DNA of 64,000 bases from contig NZ_CP011389.1 of the NCBI RefSeq assembly GCF_001007995.1, forward strand, positions 62,001 to 126,000, given 5' to 3'. Below the pieces are notes generated by a model. The model had not been told where the DNA came from, made no database searches, and saw only the letters and a list, made by a program, of their open reading frames with translations. The stretch is from Deinococcus soli (ex Cha et al. 2016) (lineage in GTDB: Bacteria > Deinococcota > Deinococci > Deinococcales > Deinococcaceae). Shown piece after piece: positions 53,618 to 63,788 of the stretch. Each line of letters begins with the position of its first letter. The stretch's first letter is position 1. Made by a program: the position numbers and the translations under genes.

Positions 53618-54198
53618 TGAGCGGCCCCGCCCGCCGGCCCACGCTGCTCTGGTCCGGGCTGACCGTCGCCGCCCTGAGCGTGCTGGCCGCCGGTTCCGCC
53701 GTCCCCAGCCCGACTGTGCCCAGCCCGTCAATGTCCAGGCAGGGCGCCTCCAGTCGCCCAGCCGCTGCGCCCGCCCCCGGGAGCGTGCTGGCCACCCGCA
53801 CCGTCACCCGCGACGCCCGCACGCCCGGCGGTGAGGTTGCCGGGCAGGTCAGCGTCACCGTGCAGCTCATCCGTGACGGGGCAGAGGTGCAGGCCCGCGC
53901 AACCTTCCACTCCACCCTGCCCGGCCCGGCCGTCGCCACCGGCACGCTGCGCCTGCTGGACGGGAATGGTAGCGAGGTCGCGCGGAGCAACCCGCGTCAG
54001 CTGGCCACCCTGGACCCGGGTACCACCCCGGTCCTTGTGACGCCCCGCACTCCCTTCGCGGACCACGCGGGGGCCGCGTGCGTGGACGCCGCGCTGAACG
54101 TCTGGAGCGGCCCGCAGACCCCGGGTGCGGACGCGCGGGTACGCAGCGGCCCGGCGCTGGACCCCACTGTGTTCACCGTGCAGGTTTGCCACGCCTGA
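53617..54198 (+). CDS. secreted protein of unknown function paired with the GT2 gene
   Basis: 193 residues. A signal-peptide-like N-terminus ([18 protein letters not shown]) precedes a Pro/Ser/Ala-rich linker to about residue 65 and a beta-sandwich-like domain with two cysteines (GAACVDAAL and VQVCHA), probably disulfide-bonded. The ATG overlaps the GT2 stop (TGATG), so it likely assists polysaccharide export or modification. Confidence 0.7.
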   Translation: MSGPARRPTLLWSGLTVAALSVLAAGSAVPSPTVPSPSMSRQGASSRPAAAPAPGSVLATRTVTRDARTPGGEVAGQVSVTVQLIRDGAEVQARATFHSTLPGPAVATGTLRLLDGNGSEVARSNPRQLATLDPGTTPVLVTPRTPFADHAGAACVDAALNVWSGPQTPGADARVRSGPALDPTVFTVQVCHA

Positions 54199-54250
54199 AC
54201 GCGCCCCGGGGCGGCCGGATGACGGGGTGTCCTCCAGAACAGAACCGTCA

Positions 54251-54294
54251 CAGGGCAGCGCCCGCCAGATCGATTCCTGGCAGGCGCTGCCCTG
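54251..54294. terminator. terminator after the GT2 operon
   Basis: CAGGGCAGCGCC (54251-54262) pairs with GGCGCTGCCCTG (54283-54294), with CCAG/CTGG inside a 2+2 internal loop. TGTGTGTT follows on the plus strand. It also lies at the end of the minus-strand degV gene. Confidence 0.8.
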
Positions 54295-54316
54295 TGTGTT
54301 GCGCGCTGCTGGTCGT

Positions 54317-55189
54317 TCAGCGCTCCCAGGGCCACGCGCCTGGCGCGGCGGCCAGCCCCAGGGCGCGCGGGCCGACGTGGACACTCAGGACCGGGTTCAC
54401 GCCCGCACGGTCGGACCACACGATGGGATGGCGCGCCGTGAGCTGCGTGAGGGCCGTGTCGGCGTCCTCGGGGTGATCGCCGAACAGCAGGCCCACGCGC
54501 AGCGGCGTGCCCTCGCCGAAGCGGCGGGTGACCTGCTCGGTGAGGGCCTGGATCGCGCCGCGGTACGAGCGGGCCCGCGCGGCGTTCGTGTACGTTCCGG
54601 CGGCCTTGTCCACCGTCACGACCGGCTTGAGGTTCAGCAGGCCGCCCACGGCCGCCTGCACGCGTCCGATCCGGCCGCCCCGGCGCAGGTATTCCAGCGT
54701 CTCGATGGTGAAGTACAGTTCCGTCTCGGCGTGCACGGCGCGCATCCACTCGCGGGCCTGTTCGGTGCTCAGACCGCGCTCCGCCGCCGTGACTGCGGCG
54801 TGCATCTGGAAGGCCAGCGCGGCACTCAGTGTGCCGCTGTCATGCAATGTGACCTGCGGCCCACCCTGTTCCTGAAGGAGCTGCCGGGCCTGATCGGCGG
54901 AGTTGTGACTGCCGCTCAGGGCGGCGCTGGTCGTGACGGCCAGCACGTCGGGCGTGCCCGGGGCCTGCATGGCGGTCATCCAGTCCTGCGGGGTGGGCTG
55001 GGCACTGGTGGGGTGGGTGGGGTTCGTCTGAAGCTGCCGGTAAAGCTCCTCGCGGGTGATCTCGGTCATGCGGTAGGTGGTGCTGCCGAAGTTCACGGCA
55101 AATGGGGCCACCGGCACGTCGCCATGCAGGGTGGGGTAGACGTCGAGGCCGCCGTCGGTGACGACGCCGAAGCGGGGGGTGGGGGTCAT
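54317..55189 (-). CDS. DegV-family fatty-acid-binding protein
   Basis: 290 residues. DegV proteins bind fatty acids and supply fatty-acid kinase (FakB role). The landmarks are [36 protein letters not shown] and [17 protein letters not shown] with [11 protein letters not shown]. The ATG overlaps the stop of the upstream dehydrogenase (ATGA). No FakA gene is nearby. Confidence 0.92.
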   Translation of the reverse strand: MTPTPRFGVVTDGGLDVYPTLHGDVPVAPFAVNFGSTTYRMTEITREELYRQLQTNPTHPTSAQPTPQDWMTAMQAPGTPDVLAVTTSAALSGSHNSADQARQLLQEQGGPQVTLHDSGTLSAALAFQMHAAVTAAERGLSTEQAREWMRAVHAETELYFTIETLEYLRRGGRIGRVQAAVGGLLNLKPVVTVDKAAGTYTNAARARSYRGAIQALTEQVTRRFGEGTPLRVGLLFGDHPEDADTALTQLTARHPIVWSDRAGVNPVLSVHVGPRALGLAAAPGAWPWER

Positions 55190-56070
55190 CGGATCTCCTT
55201 GGCGTTCATTGCCTCGATGAGTTTCAGGGCGGCCGTGTGGTCCTCGTGCGCGCCGACGACGTGCTGGGCGGCGCGCAGCAGGGCCGCGACCTGCGCGAGG
55301 ACCGGCGCGCTGCCCTGCACGCCCTGGGTGAGGTCCACGGCGATGCCGGCGTCCTTGGCGAGCAGGCCCAGCGCGAAGGTGGCGGGGAACTCGCGGGTCA
55401 GGACGCGCTGCGGGATGAGGTTCTCGCTGGCGTTGCTGCGGCCGCTGCTGGCGTTGATGACGTCCAGCGCCGCGCCCAGGTTCACGCCGGCGCGGCCCAG
55501 CACGGCCAGGCCCTCGCCGGTTGCCCAGAGGGTCACGCCCAGCAGGGCGTTGTTCACGGCCTTCACGGCGAAGCCCGCGCCAGTCCCGCCGACGTGCACG
55601 ACCTTGCCCGCGAAGGCCAGGTGGGGCCGCACGGCCTCCAGCGCGGCGGCGTCGCCGCCGACCATGACGGTCAGGCGGCCCTGCTGCGCGCCGACCGTCC
55701 CCCCGCTGACCGGGGCGTCCAGGAAGGTCACGCCCAGTGCAGCCAGTTCGGCGGCCTGTCGCGTGGCGGCGTCCGGGTGCCCACTGGTGCAGTCCACCCA
55801 GGTCGCGCCGGGGCGCAGGTGGGGGCGCATCTGGCTCATGACCTCGTCCACCTCGGCGCTGGTGGGCAGGCAGGTGAAGATCACGTCGGCCGCCGCGACC
55901 TCGGTCAGCGTGGCGGCCTGGGTGCCGTGCGCGCGGGCGTGCGCCCCGGCCTTTGCGTGGGTGCGGTTCCAGACCAGGACGCGGTGCCCGTGCGCGCGGG
56001 CGTGCGTGGCGAGGTGCGCGGCCATCGGGTCGCCCATGGCGCCCAGGCCAAGGAAGGCAAGTGTGGTCAT
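55186..56070 (-). CDS. NAD(P)-dependent 3-hydroxyisobutyrate-type dehydrogenase
   Basis: 294 residues. Nucleotide loop [15 protein letters not shown], substrate loop [24 protein letters not shown] and catalytic Lys in [14 protein letters not shown] define the beta-hydroxyacid dehydrogenase family. The substrate (3-hydroxyisobutyrate, tartronate semialdehyde or a related acid) cannot be told from sequence. The ATG follows TACGCT (AGCGTA at 56079-56084) by 8 bases. Confidence 0.9.
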   Translation of the reverse strand: MTTLAFLGLGAMGDPMAAHLATHARAHGHRVLVWNRTHAKAGAHARAHGTQAATLTEVAAADVIFTCLPTSAEVDEVMSQMRPHLRPGATWVDCTSGHPDAATRQAAELAALGVTFLDAPVSGGTVGAQQGRLTVMVGGDAAALEAVRPHLAFAGKVVHVGGTGAGFAVKAVNNALLGVTLWATGEGLAVLGRAGVNLGAALDVINASSGRSNASENLIPQRVLTREFPATFALGLLAKDAGIAVDLTQGVQGSAPVLAQVAALLRAAQHVVGAHEDHTAALKLIEAMNAKEIR

Positions 56071-56144
56071 CAGTGTTCAGCGTAGTGGGGCGGGAGGTGC
56101 GGCCCCCGCAAAACTGAACCCGGTGCAAAAAGACGGGGTGGAGG

Positions 56145-56972
56145 TCAGCGCAGGTGCGCGTCCACGGTCGCCTCGCTCAGGTCCCACAGGCGCAGGGCCG
56201 TGCCGTCATCCTGCGCCTGCGGTGCGGGCGTGGTCTCGCGCGAGTCGCTGAAGTACCGCCCGCTGACAGTTACCGGATCGGCGGCGAGGTGAATGGTCGT
56301 CTGCGCGCCCTGCTCGGGCGTGATCGCGAAGCGGTCCACGATGCGGTAGGCGCGGCTGACCCAGCCGCCATTGTTGTGCGCGAAGCCCGTGGCGACCATG
56401 CCCGGGTGCAGGCTGTTGCTCTGGATGCCGGGCTCGCGCCGCGCGAGTTCCCGCGCGAACAGGACGTTCGCCAGCTTGCTCTGCGCGTACGCCGCCCACC
56501 CGCCGTACCCGCGGCGGAATTCCGGGTCGTCCAGGCGCACGCGGCCCATCATGTGCGCGGCGGACGCGACCGTCACGACCCGGGGGGCGGTTCCGGCGCG
56601 CAGCAGCGGCAGCAGTTCGCGGGTCAGCAGGAACGGCGAGAGGTGGTTCAGTGCCCAGGTCTGCTCGATGCCCTCGCGGGTCTCCTGCCGGGTGGTGAAG
56701 AACGCCCCGGCGTTGTTGATCAGGACGTCCAGGCCCCCCCCGCGCGCCGTGAACTCCTGCGCGGCCCGCTGCACCTGTGCCAGTTCGCTCAGGTCGGCGA
56801 GCAACGTCGCCTGCGCGCCGATGTCCCGGGCGACCTGCGTGGTCTTGTCCGGGTTGCGGCCCACGATGGTCACGTGCGCGCCACGCGTCACAAGTTCGCG
56901 GGCGGTGATCAGGCCGATCCCGCCGGTGGCCCCGGTGATCAGGACGCGGCGGCCATGCATGCTGGTCGTCAT
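56145..56972 (-). CDS. short-chain dehydrogenase/reductase
   Basis: 275 residues. TGATGGIG nucleotide loop, NNAG, catalytic Ser in VTVASAAH and Tyr-x3-Lys in AYAQSKLAN. Similar to retinol-dehydrogenase-like SDRs with unknown substrate. I start at MTTSMHGRR, 6 bases after TATCCT (AGGATA at 56979-56984); the upstream in-frame codons cover the promoter. Confidence 0.9.
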   Translation of the reverse strand: MTTSMHGRRVLITGATGGIGLITARELVTRGAHVTIVGRNPDKTTQVARDIGAQATLLADLSELAQVQRAAQEFTARGGGLDVLINNAGAFFTTRQETREGIEQTWALNHLSPFLLTRELLPLLRAGTAPRVVTVASAAHMMGRVRLDDPEFRRGYGGWAAYAQSKLANVLFARELARREPGIQSNSLHPGMVATGFAHNNGGWVSRAYRIVDRFAITPEQGAQTTIHLAADPVTVSGRYFSDSRETTPAPQAQDDGTALRLWDLSEATVDAHLR

Positions 56973-57062
56973 GCGCCCAGGATAGAGGCAGGTCGGGCCG
57001 GGGAAGGGCGTGCCGCGCAACAGTGACCTGCGCCCGTGCGCCGACGCATGACGGCGCAGGAA

Positions 57063-57093
57063 GAGAGGCCGCGCTCTGGGAGTCCGGCCTCTC
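57063..57093 (-). terminator. terminator after the TetR gene
   Basis: GAGAGGCCG (57063-57071) pairs with CGGCCTCTC (57085-57093), perfect 9 pairs, 13-base loop. It lies downstream of the minus-strand regulator gene and upstream of the SDR promoter. Confidence 0.65.
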
Positions 57094-57209
57094 GCGCTGC
57101 GGACTTCACTCGGCCCGCGTATTCACTTGTGCGCTGATGTCACGAGTGTACGCCGACCGGCCTCACAGGAGTGTCACACCCGGATAGAGCACTTCTTCAC
57201 GCTCGGTCT

Positions 57210-57806
57210 TCATGTCGGCCCGGGCGCCGCACCCTGAAGGCCGGCCTGCACGAAGCGGTCGAGGGTGTCGGCCAGCGCCGCGACCTGCGCCGGTCCGAGG
57301 TTCGCGGTGATGGCGTGGGTGGCGGTCGCCTGAAGCAGCAGGGTCAGGCAGGTCAGCAGGTACGGCGTGCGCCCGCGTCCTGCCGGGGGGGTGACGTGGT
57401 GCTGGAGGCGCGTTTCGAGGTCGTGGAAGACCGCCAGACGGCGTTCGGTGAAGGCGGGCCCGCTGCCGCTCTGCAGCAGGGTCAGCAGGGGGCGTTCCTC
57501 AATGAGCTGCGAGAGGATCGTGGCGAACGGCCGGGGCTGGGCGTTCAGGTCGCGCAGCAGCGGCGCCAGACGCTCCTCGAACTCGGTCAGGCGCAGGTCG
57601 AGCAGTTCGCTCAGGATGTCGGCGGTCGAGGTGAAGTAGGCGTACACGGTGGGGCGGGAGATGTTCAGGTGGGCGGCGATATCGCCCATGCTGACCGCCT
57701 CGAACCCCTGGGTGGTAAAGAGGAACTCGCTGCCGCCCAGGATCTGCTGGCGCCGGTCGGCGGAGGGCAGGCGTCGCCGGGGCGTGGGAGAAGCGGGGGC
57801 ATTCAT
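57210..57806 (-). CDS. TetR-family repressor, divergent to the YhgE gene
   Basis: 198 residues. Clear HTH (GSEFLFTTQGFEAVSMGDI, then LNISRPTVYAYF) and helical ligand domain. The ATG follows TAGACT (AGTCTA at 57813-57818) by 6 bases; GTGACA 17 bases further upstream is the -35. This -35 and the -35 of the YhgE gene share a 26-base dyad, so the protein probably represses both itself and the YhgE gene. Confidence 0.9.
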   Translation of the reverse strand: MNAPASPTPRRRLPSADRRQQILGGSEFLFTTQGFEAVSMGDIAAHLNISRPTVYAYFTSTADILSELLDLRLTEFEERLAPLLRDLNAQPRPFATILSQLIEERPLLTLLQSGSGPAFTERRLAVFHDLETRLQHHVTPPAGRGRTPYLLTCLTLLLQATATHAITANLGPAQVAALADTLDRFVQAGLQGAAPGPT

Positions 57807-57812
57807 GCCCCG

Positions 57813-57870
57813 AGTCTACCAGTCTGCTGACGATTTGTCACTTGACAGAGTGTCGATTGAGAGGCACACT
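57813..57870. promoter_or_regulatory. divergent promoters with shared 26-base operator
   Basis: The dyad GAC-N4-TGTCA-CT-TGACA-N4-GTC spans 57829-57854 and is exact in all symmetric positions. On the plus strand TTGACA (57842-57847) and CACACT (57865-57870) are 17 bases apart. On the minus strand GTGACA (within the dyad) and TAGACT (57813-57818) are 17 bases apart. A dimer bound at the dyad would cover both -35 boxes. Confidence 0.75.
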
Positions 57871-57917
57871 ACCCCCAGTTGACGGAACGTCAGAACCGAT
57901 TCCCTGCCGAGGTGCCC

Positions 57918-60644
57918 ATGACCCAGTCCCCACCCCCCCGCCCCTCCCTGCGCGACAGCTACCGCACCCTGAGCCCGGCCGAACGCGGCCTGTGGCGCTA
58001 CCCGATCATGTGGGCCGCCGCGCTGGCCTTCCTGTTCATTCCCATCATCTACGTCGGCGTGTACCTCATGAGCGTGTGGGACCCCACCGGGAACTTGGAC
58101 CAGCTGCCCGCCGCCCTCGTGAACCTCGACCAGGGGACCGTCTCACGCGGCGAGAAGATCAATGTCGGACAGGACCTCGTCAAGGAACTGCGCGACGATC
58201 CCCCGGTGAACTTCCGCACCTACCCCAGCGTACAGGCCGCCCAGCAGGCCGTCCGAGACGGAGAGGTCTACTTCGCGCTGACCATCCCCGCCGACTTCAG
58301 CCAGAAGGCCGTCGCGGGCAGCAGCGCGCAGCACGGCCTGCTGGGGCTGTACCGCGCGCCGGGCCTGAACTACTACGCCAGCACCGTCGCCGACCGCGTG
58401 GCAGGCACCATCGCCACCAACCTGAACGCCACACTCGGCGAGAACCGCTGGGACGTCGTCCAGACCAGCCTCCAGGACGTGCAGGAGGGCTTTGCGGACA
58501 TCCGCGACGCCACCCGCAAACTCGCCGACGGCGCCCAGAGCCTCACTGACGGCACCCGCAAGCTGAACACCGGCGCGGGCGACCTCCAGACCGGTGCGGG
58601 CAAACTCGCAGTCGGCGCGGACAAACTGGCCGGAGGCGCCGGAACCCTCAGCGGGGGCGTCACCCGCCTGACCGGCGGCGTCACCCAGCTGAGCAGCGGC
58701 CTGCGCCAGCTGGAACAGGCCGCCCCCGGCAAAAAAGAACTGCAACCCCTGCGCGAGGGCGCGGCGCAACTGACCACCGGAGCGACCAGCCTGAGCGGCG
58801 GCCTGACCAAACTCGCCGCCGGGGGCGACCAGCTCGCCGCAGGCGCCGGGAAACTGAGTGCCGGGGCCACCCAGGTCGCCGGCGGCAACGCCCAGCTGGC
58901 CACGCAACTCCCGCAGATGGCGGCCGGCCTGGGCGACCTGAACAAGGGTGCCCAGCAGCTCAGCGGCGGCGCCGAGCAGCTGCGCAGTGGCGTCGCCAGC
59001 GGCCTGAAACCCGCTGTGGACGGCGCCGCGCAGCTTCAGGCCGGTGCCCAGAAACTCAGCGGCGGTCTCGGGCAGGCCAGAGGCGGGGCGCAGAAGGCCG
59101 CCGACGGCGCCGGGCAACTCGCCGCCGGACTGCCGAAACTGAGCAGCAGCCTCGGGCAGCTCCAGACCGGGGCGCAGACCCTCGCCGGGGGGGCCGGGCA
59201 GCTCGGCACCGCCGTGAAGGGCACGCCCGCCGCCCCCGGCGCGGCTACCCTCCAGACCGGCGCCACGCAGCTCGCAGGCGGACTGGGTCAGGCGCAGGCA
59301 GCCGCGCAGACCGCCAGCAGCGGCGCCCAGGCGCTCGCCACGCAGCTTCCTGGCCTCGTGAGCGGCCTGGGTGACCTTCAGACCGGCGCCAGCCAGCTTC
59401 AGGCGGGTGCCGACAAGTTGCAGGCGGGCCTGACCAGTGGCAGCAAGAGCCTTCAGGACGGCGCCGCGCAGGTGCAGAGCGGCGCTCAGAAACTCGCCCA
59501 GGGCGCCGCGAGCGCCCAGGCCGGGGCGCAGAAGGCCGTGACCGGCGCGCAGCAGCTCGCGCTGGGCAGCAGACAGGTCCAGAGCGGGGCGCAGAGCCTC
59601 CAGAGCGGCGCCAGGACCCTCGCGGATAACACCCGCAAGGCCGCGCAGGGTGCCCAGAGCCTCGCGGGCGGCGCGAAGGACTTCCAGGCGGGCGTGAACA
59701 CCCTCGCGGACGGCAACGAGAAGATCAAGGGCGCGCTGGGGCAGATCACCGCGAAACTCCCCGCGCAGAAGGACCTGAACAGTCTCAACAGTGGCGGGAA
59801 GACCCTCGCCAGCAGCGCCCGGCAGCTTGCGGAGGGCGCCGCCAGCCTCCAGGACGGCACCCGCACCCTGAAAAACGGCGCCGGGGACCTCTTGGATGGC
59901 GCGCAGACACTCACCGACGGCCTGAACGAACTGCACGACAGGGTTCCCGCCAGCATCGAGCAACTGGGCGGCGACCCCACCGGCCTCGCCGAGAGCGTGC
60001 AGGTGCGCATCACCAACTTCGCGGACGTCCCCAACAACGGCAACGCCTTCGCGCCGTACTTCATCGCGCTGGCCCTGTGGGTGGGCGCCACCATGACCAC
60101 CTTCATCTTCCCGTACCTGCTGCTCCCCGAGAGTGGCCGCCAGACCCGGCAGGCTGCCCGCGTGGCCCGCAAGCTCACGCAGCCGCTCCTGATCGTGCTG
60201 GGGCAGGCCATCATCGTCGTGATCGGCGTGCGCCTGATGGGCGTGCAGTTCGCCACCCCCGGGCAGGTCATCCTGACCACCCTGGCGGGCAGCGTCACCT
60301 TCCTGCTGGTCATCCTGGCGCTGAACCTCCTGATCGGCCCCGCCGGGCGCATCCTGGCCCTGGTGCTGCTGATCGTGCAGCTCGCCGCGAGCGGCGGCAG
60401 CTACCCGGTGGAACTCAGCAACCCGTTCTTCCAGACGCTGCACAACGTCATCCCCGTCACGGACGTCATCAACGCCCTGCGCCACGCCATGTTCGGCGCG
60501 TTCGAAGGGCAGTACTGGACGTTCATGGGCCGCATGGCTGCCGTCGCGCTCGTCAGCCTGACCGTGGCGCTGCTCAGCCGCCGCCGCTGGGTGTACACCG
60601 ACGACCGGAACTTCCGCTCCCCGATCATCACCGACGTCGGCTGA
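57918..60644 (+). CDS. YhgE/Pip-family membrane protein with very long heptad-repeat region
   Basis: 908 residues. One membrane segment near 25-50 (YPIMWAAALAFLFIPIIYVG), a YhgE N-terminal domain to about 190, then about 470 residues of heptads of the L-x2-G-x3 type (LAGGAGQL, LSSGLRQL, LQTGAQTL and many more), and five or six C-terminal membrane segments from about 705. YhgE/Pip proteins are envelope-spanning and serve as phage receptors in some Firmicutes. The ATG has GAGGT 4 bases before it. The adjoining TetR gene is its likely regulator. Confidence 0.88.
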   Translation: MTQSPPPRPSLRDSYRTLSPAERGLWRYPIMWAAALAFLFIPIIYVGVYLMSVWDPTGNLDQLPAALVNLDQGTVSRGEKINVGQDLVKELRDDPPVNFRTYPSVQAAQQAVRDGEVYFALTIPADFSQKAVAGSSAQHGLLGLYRAPGLNYYASTVADRVAGTIATNLNATLGENRWDVVQTSLQDVQEGFADIRDATRKLADGAQSLTDGTRKLNTGAGDLQTGAGKLAVGADKLAGGAGTLSGGVTRLTGGVTQLSSGLRQLEQAAPGKKELQPLREGAAQLTTGATSLSGGLTKLAAGGDQLAAGAGKLSAGATQVAGGNAQLATQLPQMAAGLGDLNKGAQQLSGGAEQLRSGVASGLKPAVDGAAQLQAGAQKLSGGLGQARGGAQKAADGAGQLAAGLPKLSSSLGQLQTGAQTLAGGAGQLGTAVKGTPAAPGAATLQTGATQLAGGLGQAQAAAQTASSGAQALATQLPGLVSGLGDLQTGASQLQAGADKLQAGLTSGSKSLQDGAAQVQSGAQKLAQGAASAQAGAQKAVTGAQQLALGSRQVQSGAQSLQSGARTLADNTRKAAQGAQSLAGGAKDFQAGVNTLADGNEKIKGALGQITAKLPAQKDLNSLNSGGKTLASSARQLAEGAASLQDGTRTLKNGAGDLLDGAQTLTDGLNELHDRVPASIEQLGGDPTGLAESVQVRITNFADVPNNGNAFAPYFIALALWVGATMTTFIFPYLLLPESGRQTRQAARVARKLTQPLLIVLGQAIIVVIGVRLMGVQFATPGQVILTTLAGSVTFLLVILALNLLIGPAGRILALVLLIVQLAASGGSYPVELSNPFFQTLHNVIPVTDVINALRHAMFGAFEGQYWTFMGRMAAVALVSLTVALLSRRRWVYTDDRNFRSPIITDVG

Positions 60645-60657
60645 GCCCGGCGCACAA

Positions 60658-60689
60658 CGGCCCCCACCTTCCAAAGAGGGTGGGGGCCG
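60658..60689. terminator. bidirectional terminator between YhgE and MFS genes
   Basis: CGGCCCCCACC (60658-60668) pairs perfectly with GGTGGGGGCCG (60679-60689) around a 10-base loop. Confidence 0.85.
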
Positions 60690-60702
60690 CTGCTGTTCTA
60701 CG

Positions 60703-61947
60703 TCAGGCCGCAGCTTTGCGGGTGTCGGGCACGTTCCGCACCAGGATCACGCCCAGCAGGAAGAACGCCGCCGCGATCCCGAACACCAGCGTGTACCCCA
60801 GGTTCCCGCCCTGCGCGTTCCCCCAGTCGAGCAGCTGCCCCTGCGGCAGACCCACGAACTGCGGCGCGACGAACGCCACATGCCAGATGCCCATGTCCCT
60901 CGCGTAACTCTTCTCGCTGGGCATGGCGTCGCTGCCCAGCGCCCAGTCCACGCTCGTGAACGCCCCGAAGCCCAGCCCGAACGCCACCGACAGCGCCAGC
61001 GCCGCCCCGAAGTTCGGTGCGAGCAGCAGCAGCAGCGCCGCCACGGCCATGGTCGTCCCGGCCACGTAGATCACGGGCTTGCGGCCAATGCGGTCACTCA
61101 GCTGCCCGCCCACGACCGCCGACAGGATGCTCGCCACGATGATGCACGCCAGCATCAGCGAACTGCTCAGGACCTCGTTGCGCTGGCGCAGCACGTCCCC
61201 GGCGTAGTACTGCAGGAACGGCTGCACGCTGTACTGCCCCAGCGCGAACAGCACCCGCGTGATGAACACCCACAGGAACGGCTTGAACGTGAACAGCTGC
61301 GTCCACGGCATGCTCTCGCCGGTCCGGGCGGGCGGCGCGTCCCCCTCCGGCACGCCGCGCATCGTGATGACGGCCGGGACGACCAGTGTCAGCGCGATCA
61401 GCACGAAGCCCACCACCTGCGGCAGGCCCAGCTGCCCGATCGCGATACCCGCCACGGCGCCCAGCAGCTGCGCGGTCGCCTGTAGCATCCCCATGATCCC
61501 GCTGTAGCGCCCGCGCAGTTCCGGCGGCACCAGCTGCGGAATCAACGCCGAGTACGGTGCCGTCGCGTAGTTGTTCCCCAACTGCACCAGCAGGAACCCC
61601 AACAGGTACACCCAGAAGCCCGTCATGCCGCCCAGCGTCGCGACCGCCACGCCCATCACCGCAAGGCCCGCGAGGTTCACGCCCACACCCAGCTTCAGGT
61701 ACGGCAGGCGCCGCCCGGTCCGGTCACTGTGCGCGCCCACCAGTGGCGGCACGACCAGCGCGATGACCGCCCCGATGGCGGTCAGTGCCCCCAGGTACGT
61801 CCCTTTCTGCGCCTCGCCCACGAAACTCACCACGTTCGTGGGCATCAGGATCGTCAGCAGCAGCAGCCAGTGGAAGGCGGAACCGAACCAGAACGCGGAC
61901 AGCACCCAGGGACTCACCCGGGGGCGTGAAGAGGACACGGCAGTCAT
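60703..61947 (-). CDS. MFS transporter, GPH/SLC45-like
   Basis: 414 residues, 12 membrane segments. Motif-A-like loops [16 protein letters not shown] and [16 protein letters not shown] follow segments 2 and 8. The sequence most resembles sugar/cation symporter-like MFS carriers of unknown substrate ([12 protein letters not shown]). I start at MTAVSSSR, 8 bases after TATACT (AGTATA at 61956-61961); the long frame upstream is out of family. Confidence 0.85.
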   Translation of the reverse strand: MTAVSSSRPRVSPWVLSAFWFGSAFHWLLLLTILMPTNVVSFVGEAQKGTYLGALTAIGAVIALVVPPLVGAHSDRTGRRLPYLKLGVGVNLAGLAVMGVAVATLGGMTGFWVYLLGFLLVQLGNNYATAPYSALIPQLVPPELRGRYSGIMGMLQATAQLLGAVAGIAIGQLGLPQVVGFVLIALTLVVPAVITMRGVPEGDAPPARTGESMPWTQLFTFKPFLWVFITRVLFALGQYSVQPFLQYYAGDVLRQRNEVLSSSLMLACIIVASILSAVVGGQLSDRIGRKPVIYVAGTTMAVAALLLLLAPNFGAALALSVAFGLGFGAFTSVDWALGSDAMPSEKSYARDMGIWHVAFVAPQFVGLPQGQLLDWGNAQGGNLGYTLVFGIAAAFFLLGVILVRNVPDTRKAAA

Positions 61948-61985
61948 GTGCGGCGAGTATACGGGCGCCCGGCGCGCCCCGCTGC

Positions 61986-62741
61986 CTAAACGCCCTCCGG
62001 CAGCGCGTCCCAGTACGCCTGCAGGTCCGGGGCCAGCGGCACCGAAGCGGCCACCTGCGCGCCCGCCCACGGGAACGCCACTCGCGCCGCGTGCAGCGCC
62101 TGCCTCGCCAGGCCCAGCCGCGCCGTCAGTTCCGGCGTCTGCCCCTCCTCCATGAAGCGCAGGAACACCCCGGGGTCCCGCCCGTAGATCTTGTCCCCGA
62201 CCATCGGCAGGCCCAGGTGCGAGAGGTGCGCGCGGATCTGATGCAGCCGCCCCGAACGCGGGTACGCCTCGATCAATGCGTGCCCGGCGCGGCGGGCCAC
62301 CACCCGGAAGTCCGTCACGGCGGGCCGCCCGTCCGGCACGACCCCCTGCCGGATCGCGATGCGGTTCGCGCCGCCCAGGCCCAGGTCGCCCAGCGGGGCG
62401 TCCAGCGTGCGCCGCTCCCAGTCCGGCGAGCCATGCACGAGCGCGAGGTACGTCTTGCCGACCAGATGCGTCTTGAACAGCGTGAAGAACCGCTGCGCCG
62501 CCTCCCGGTCCCGCGAGAGGACCTGCGCGCCGCTCGTCTCGCGGTCCAGGCGGTGCGGGGGGGCCAGATCCGCCTCGCCCGTCTCTCGCCGCATGAACGT
62601 CAGCAGGTCCGGCACGTCCACCCGCGCCCGCACCGGATGCGTCAGCCACAGCGCGGGCTTGTGCACCACGTAGAAATCAGGGTGATCGAGGATGATGCGC
62701 GGCTTCTCGGTGGGCGGCAGCAGGGGCGCGCGCCCCGTCAC
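61986..62741 (-). CDS. RluA-family pseudouridine synthase
   Basis: 251 residues. Catalytic motif [13 protein letters not shown] with the active-site Asp, then YLALVHG, and [28 protein letters not shown] C-terminal signature in pieces. It has no S4 domain at the N-terminus, so it is a short RluA/TruC-like enzyme acting on rRNA or tRNA. I start at the GTG that overlaps the preceding stop (GTGA), three codons inside an alternative GTG at 62750. Confidence 0.92.
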   Translation of the reverse strand: MTGRAPLLPPTEKPRIILDHPDFYVVHKPALWLTHPVRARVDVPDLLTFMRRETGEADLAPPHRLDRETSGAQVLSRDREAAQRFFTLFKTHLVGKTYLALVHGSPDWERRTLDAPLGDLGLGGANRIAIRQGVVPDGRPAVTDFRVVARRAGHALIEAYPRSGRLHQIRAHLSHLGLPMVGDKIYGRDPGVFLRFMEEGQTPELTARLGLARQALHAARVAFPWAGAQVAASVPLAPDLQAYWDALPEGV

Positions 62742-63328
62742 AGTTCCCACACGCTGGCGTAATCCCGGCCCATCAGGCGCGCCGAGAGGTCCACGCCCCG
62801 GTCCACCGTCCGGTTCAGTCGCTCGCGCAGCCAGTCGCCCGGCACGCCCGGCGCGGCCCAGTGCGCGGACGTCGCGTACACGAAGTGCGGGTTCACCACA
62901 CAGCGGAAATCCACCATCAGCCCGAACGCGAACGCCCCGTGACTCAGGTACCCGTGATCCAGCCCGCCGGACACCAGGAACGTCACGGGCCGGTCGAACC
63001 AGGCGCCGTGCAGGCCGCGCGCGGCGTCGCTGCTGCCGGTCAGTTCCACCAGCGCCTTCACGCCGGACCCCAGGCCCCAGTTGTACACGGGCACGCCCAG
63101 GAACACCCCGTCCGCCTCGCGGATGGCGCGGTGGTACACCCCGGTCTGCGGGTGCGCGTAGCAGCCCTGCGGCCCCTGGTCGTTGTCGAAGGGCGGCAGG
63201 GGCGCAGCGCGCAGGTCAAGGTGCGTGACCTCGTGCCCCTGCGCCCGTAGCTGCGCGGCGGCAAGGTTGCACAGCCACGCGCTGCGGCTCTCCGGGTCGA
63301 GGCTGGTCGAGAGGACGGCGAACTTCAC
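62738..63328 (-). CDS. NADPH-dependent FMN reductase family protein
   Basis: 196 residues. Flavodoxin-like fold with [17 protein letters not shown] phosphate loop, [25 protein letters not shown] and [13 protein letters not shown]. The family reduces flavins, quinones or azo compounds. GTG start 6 bases after TACCCT (AGGGTA at 63335-63340). Followed by and overlapping the RluA-type gene. Confidence 0.87.
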   Translation of the reverse strand: MKFAVLSTSLDPESRSAWLCNLAAAQLRAQGHEVTHLDLRAAPLPPFDNDQGPQGCYAHPQTGVYHRAIREADGVFLGVPVYNWGLGSGVKALVELTGSSDAARGLHGAWFDRPVTFLVSGGLDHGYLSHGAFAFGLMVDFRCVVNPHFVYATSAHWAAPGVPGDWLRERLNRTVDRGVDLSARLMGRDYASVWEL

Positions 63329-63371
63329 CCCGACAGGGTAGCGTCCCGCCGGACGCGTGACCCGGCGCTTG

Positions 63372-63734
63372 TCACTCGGTGGTCGTGTGGACCGCGCCGC
63401 CCTCGCCGACCACCACGCGCGCCGACTGGTCGTCCAGCGCCCCCAGGGCCACCTCGGCCCCGCCCACCTGCACGGTCGCCTGCCCCTCGACCGGCACCCG
63501 CCACGACTGATGCGGCCACAGCCGCGCCCGTTCCACGCACCCGGCCTGGCCGCACACCCGCAGGCCCGACAGCACCTGCCCGGACTGGTTGGCGACCTCC
63601 ACGCCGCCCGCCACGCCGAACAGCAGCCACGCCCACGCCACCAGCGTCCCCAGGCCCAGCAGGCCGCCCGCCACCGACCACACGGGAACAGGGGCGGTGG
63701 GCCGGGGGCGGGCGGTGGGGGCAGGCGCGTTCAT
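63372..63734 (-). CDS. small single-pass membrane protein
   Basis: 120 residues. A Pro/Ala-rich cytoplasmic N-terminus (APTARPRPTAPVPVW), one membrane helix (VAGGLLGLGTLVAWAWLLFGVA) and a beta-rich outer domain with two cysteines (LRVCGQAGCVER). CACACT and GGAGG both lie within 12 bases before the ATG, so the start is plausible either way. No family recognised. Confidence 0.65.
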   Translation of the reverse strand: MNAPAPTARPRPTAPVPVWSVAGGLLGLGTLVAWAWLLFGVAGGVEVANQSGQVLSGLRVCGQAGCVERARLWPHQSWRVPVEGQATVQVGGAEVALGALDDQSARVVVGEGGAVHTTTE

Positions 63735-63788
63735 GCCTCCAGTGTGCCGCGCGTCTGTCGGGCGCGCATCAGCCGTTTGGTGCAGGTG

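Noticed and set aside
58500..59990. DNA tandem repeat or CRISPR-like array
   Set aside because: The periodicity is a protein heptad repeat with divergent codons, not exact DNA repeats with spacers.
58143..60674. Antisense frame of 843 residues opposite the YhgE heptad region
   Set aside because: Arises from the repetitive, stop-poor coding strand; no start signal and the plus-strand protein is clearly real.
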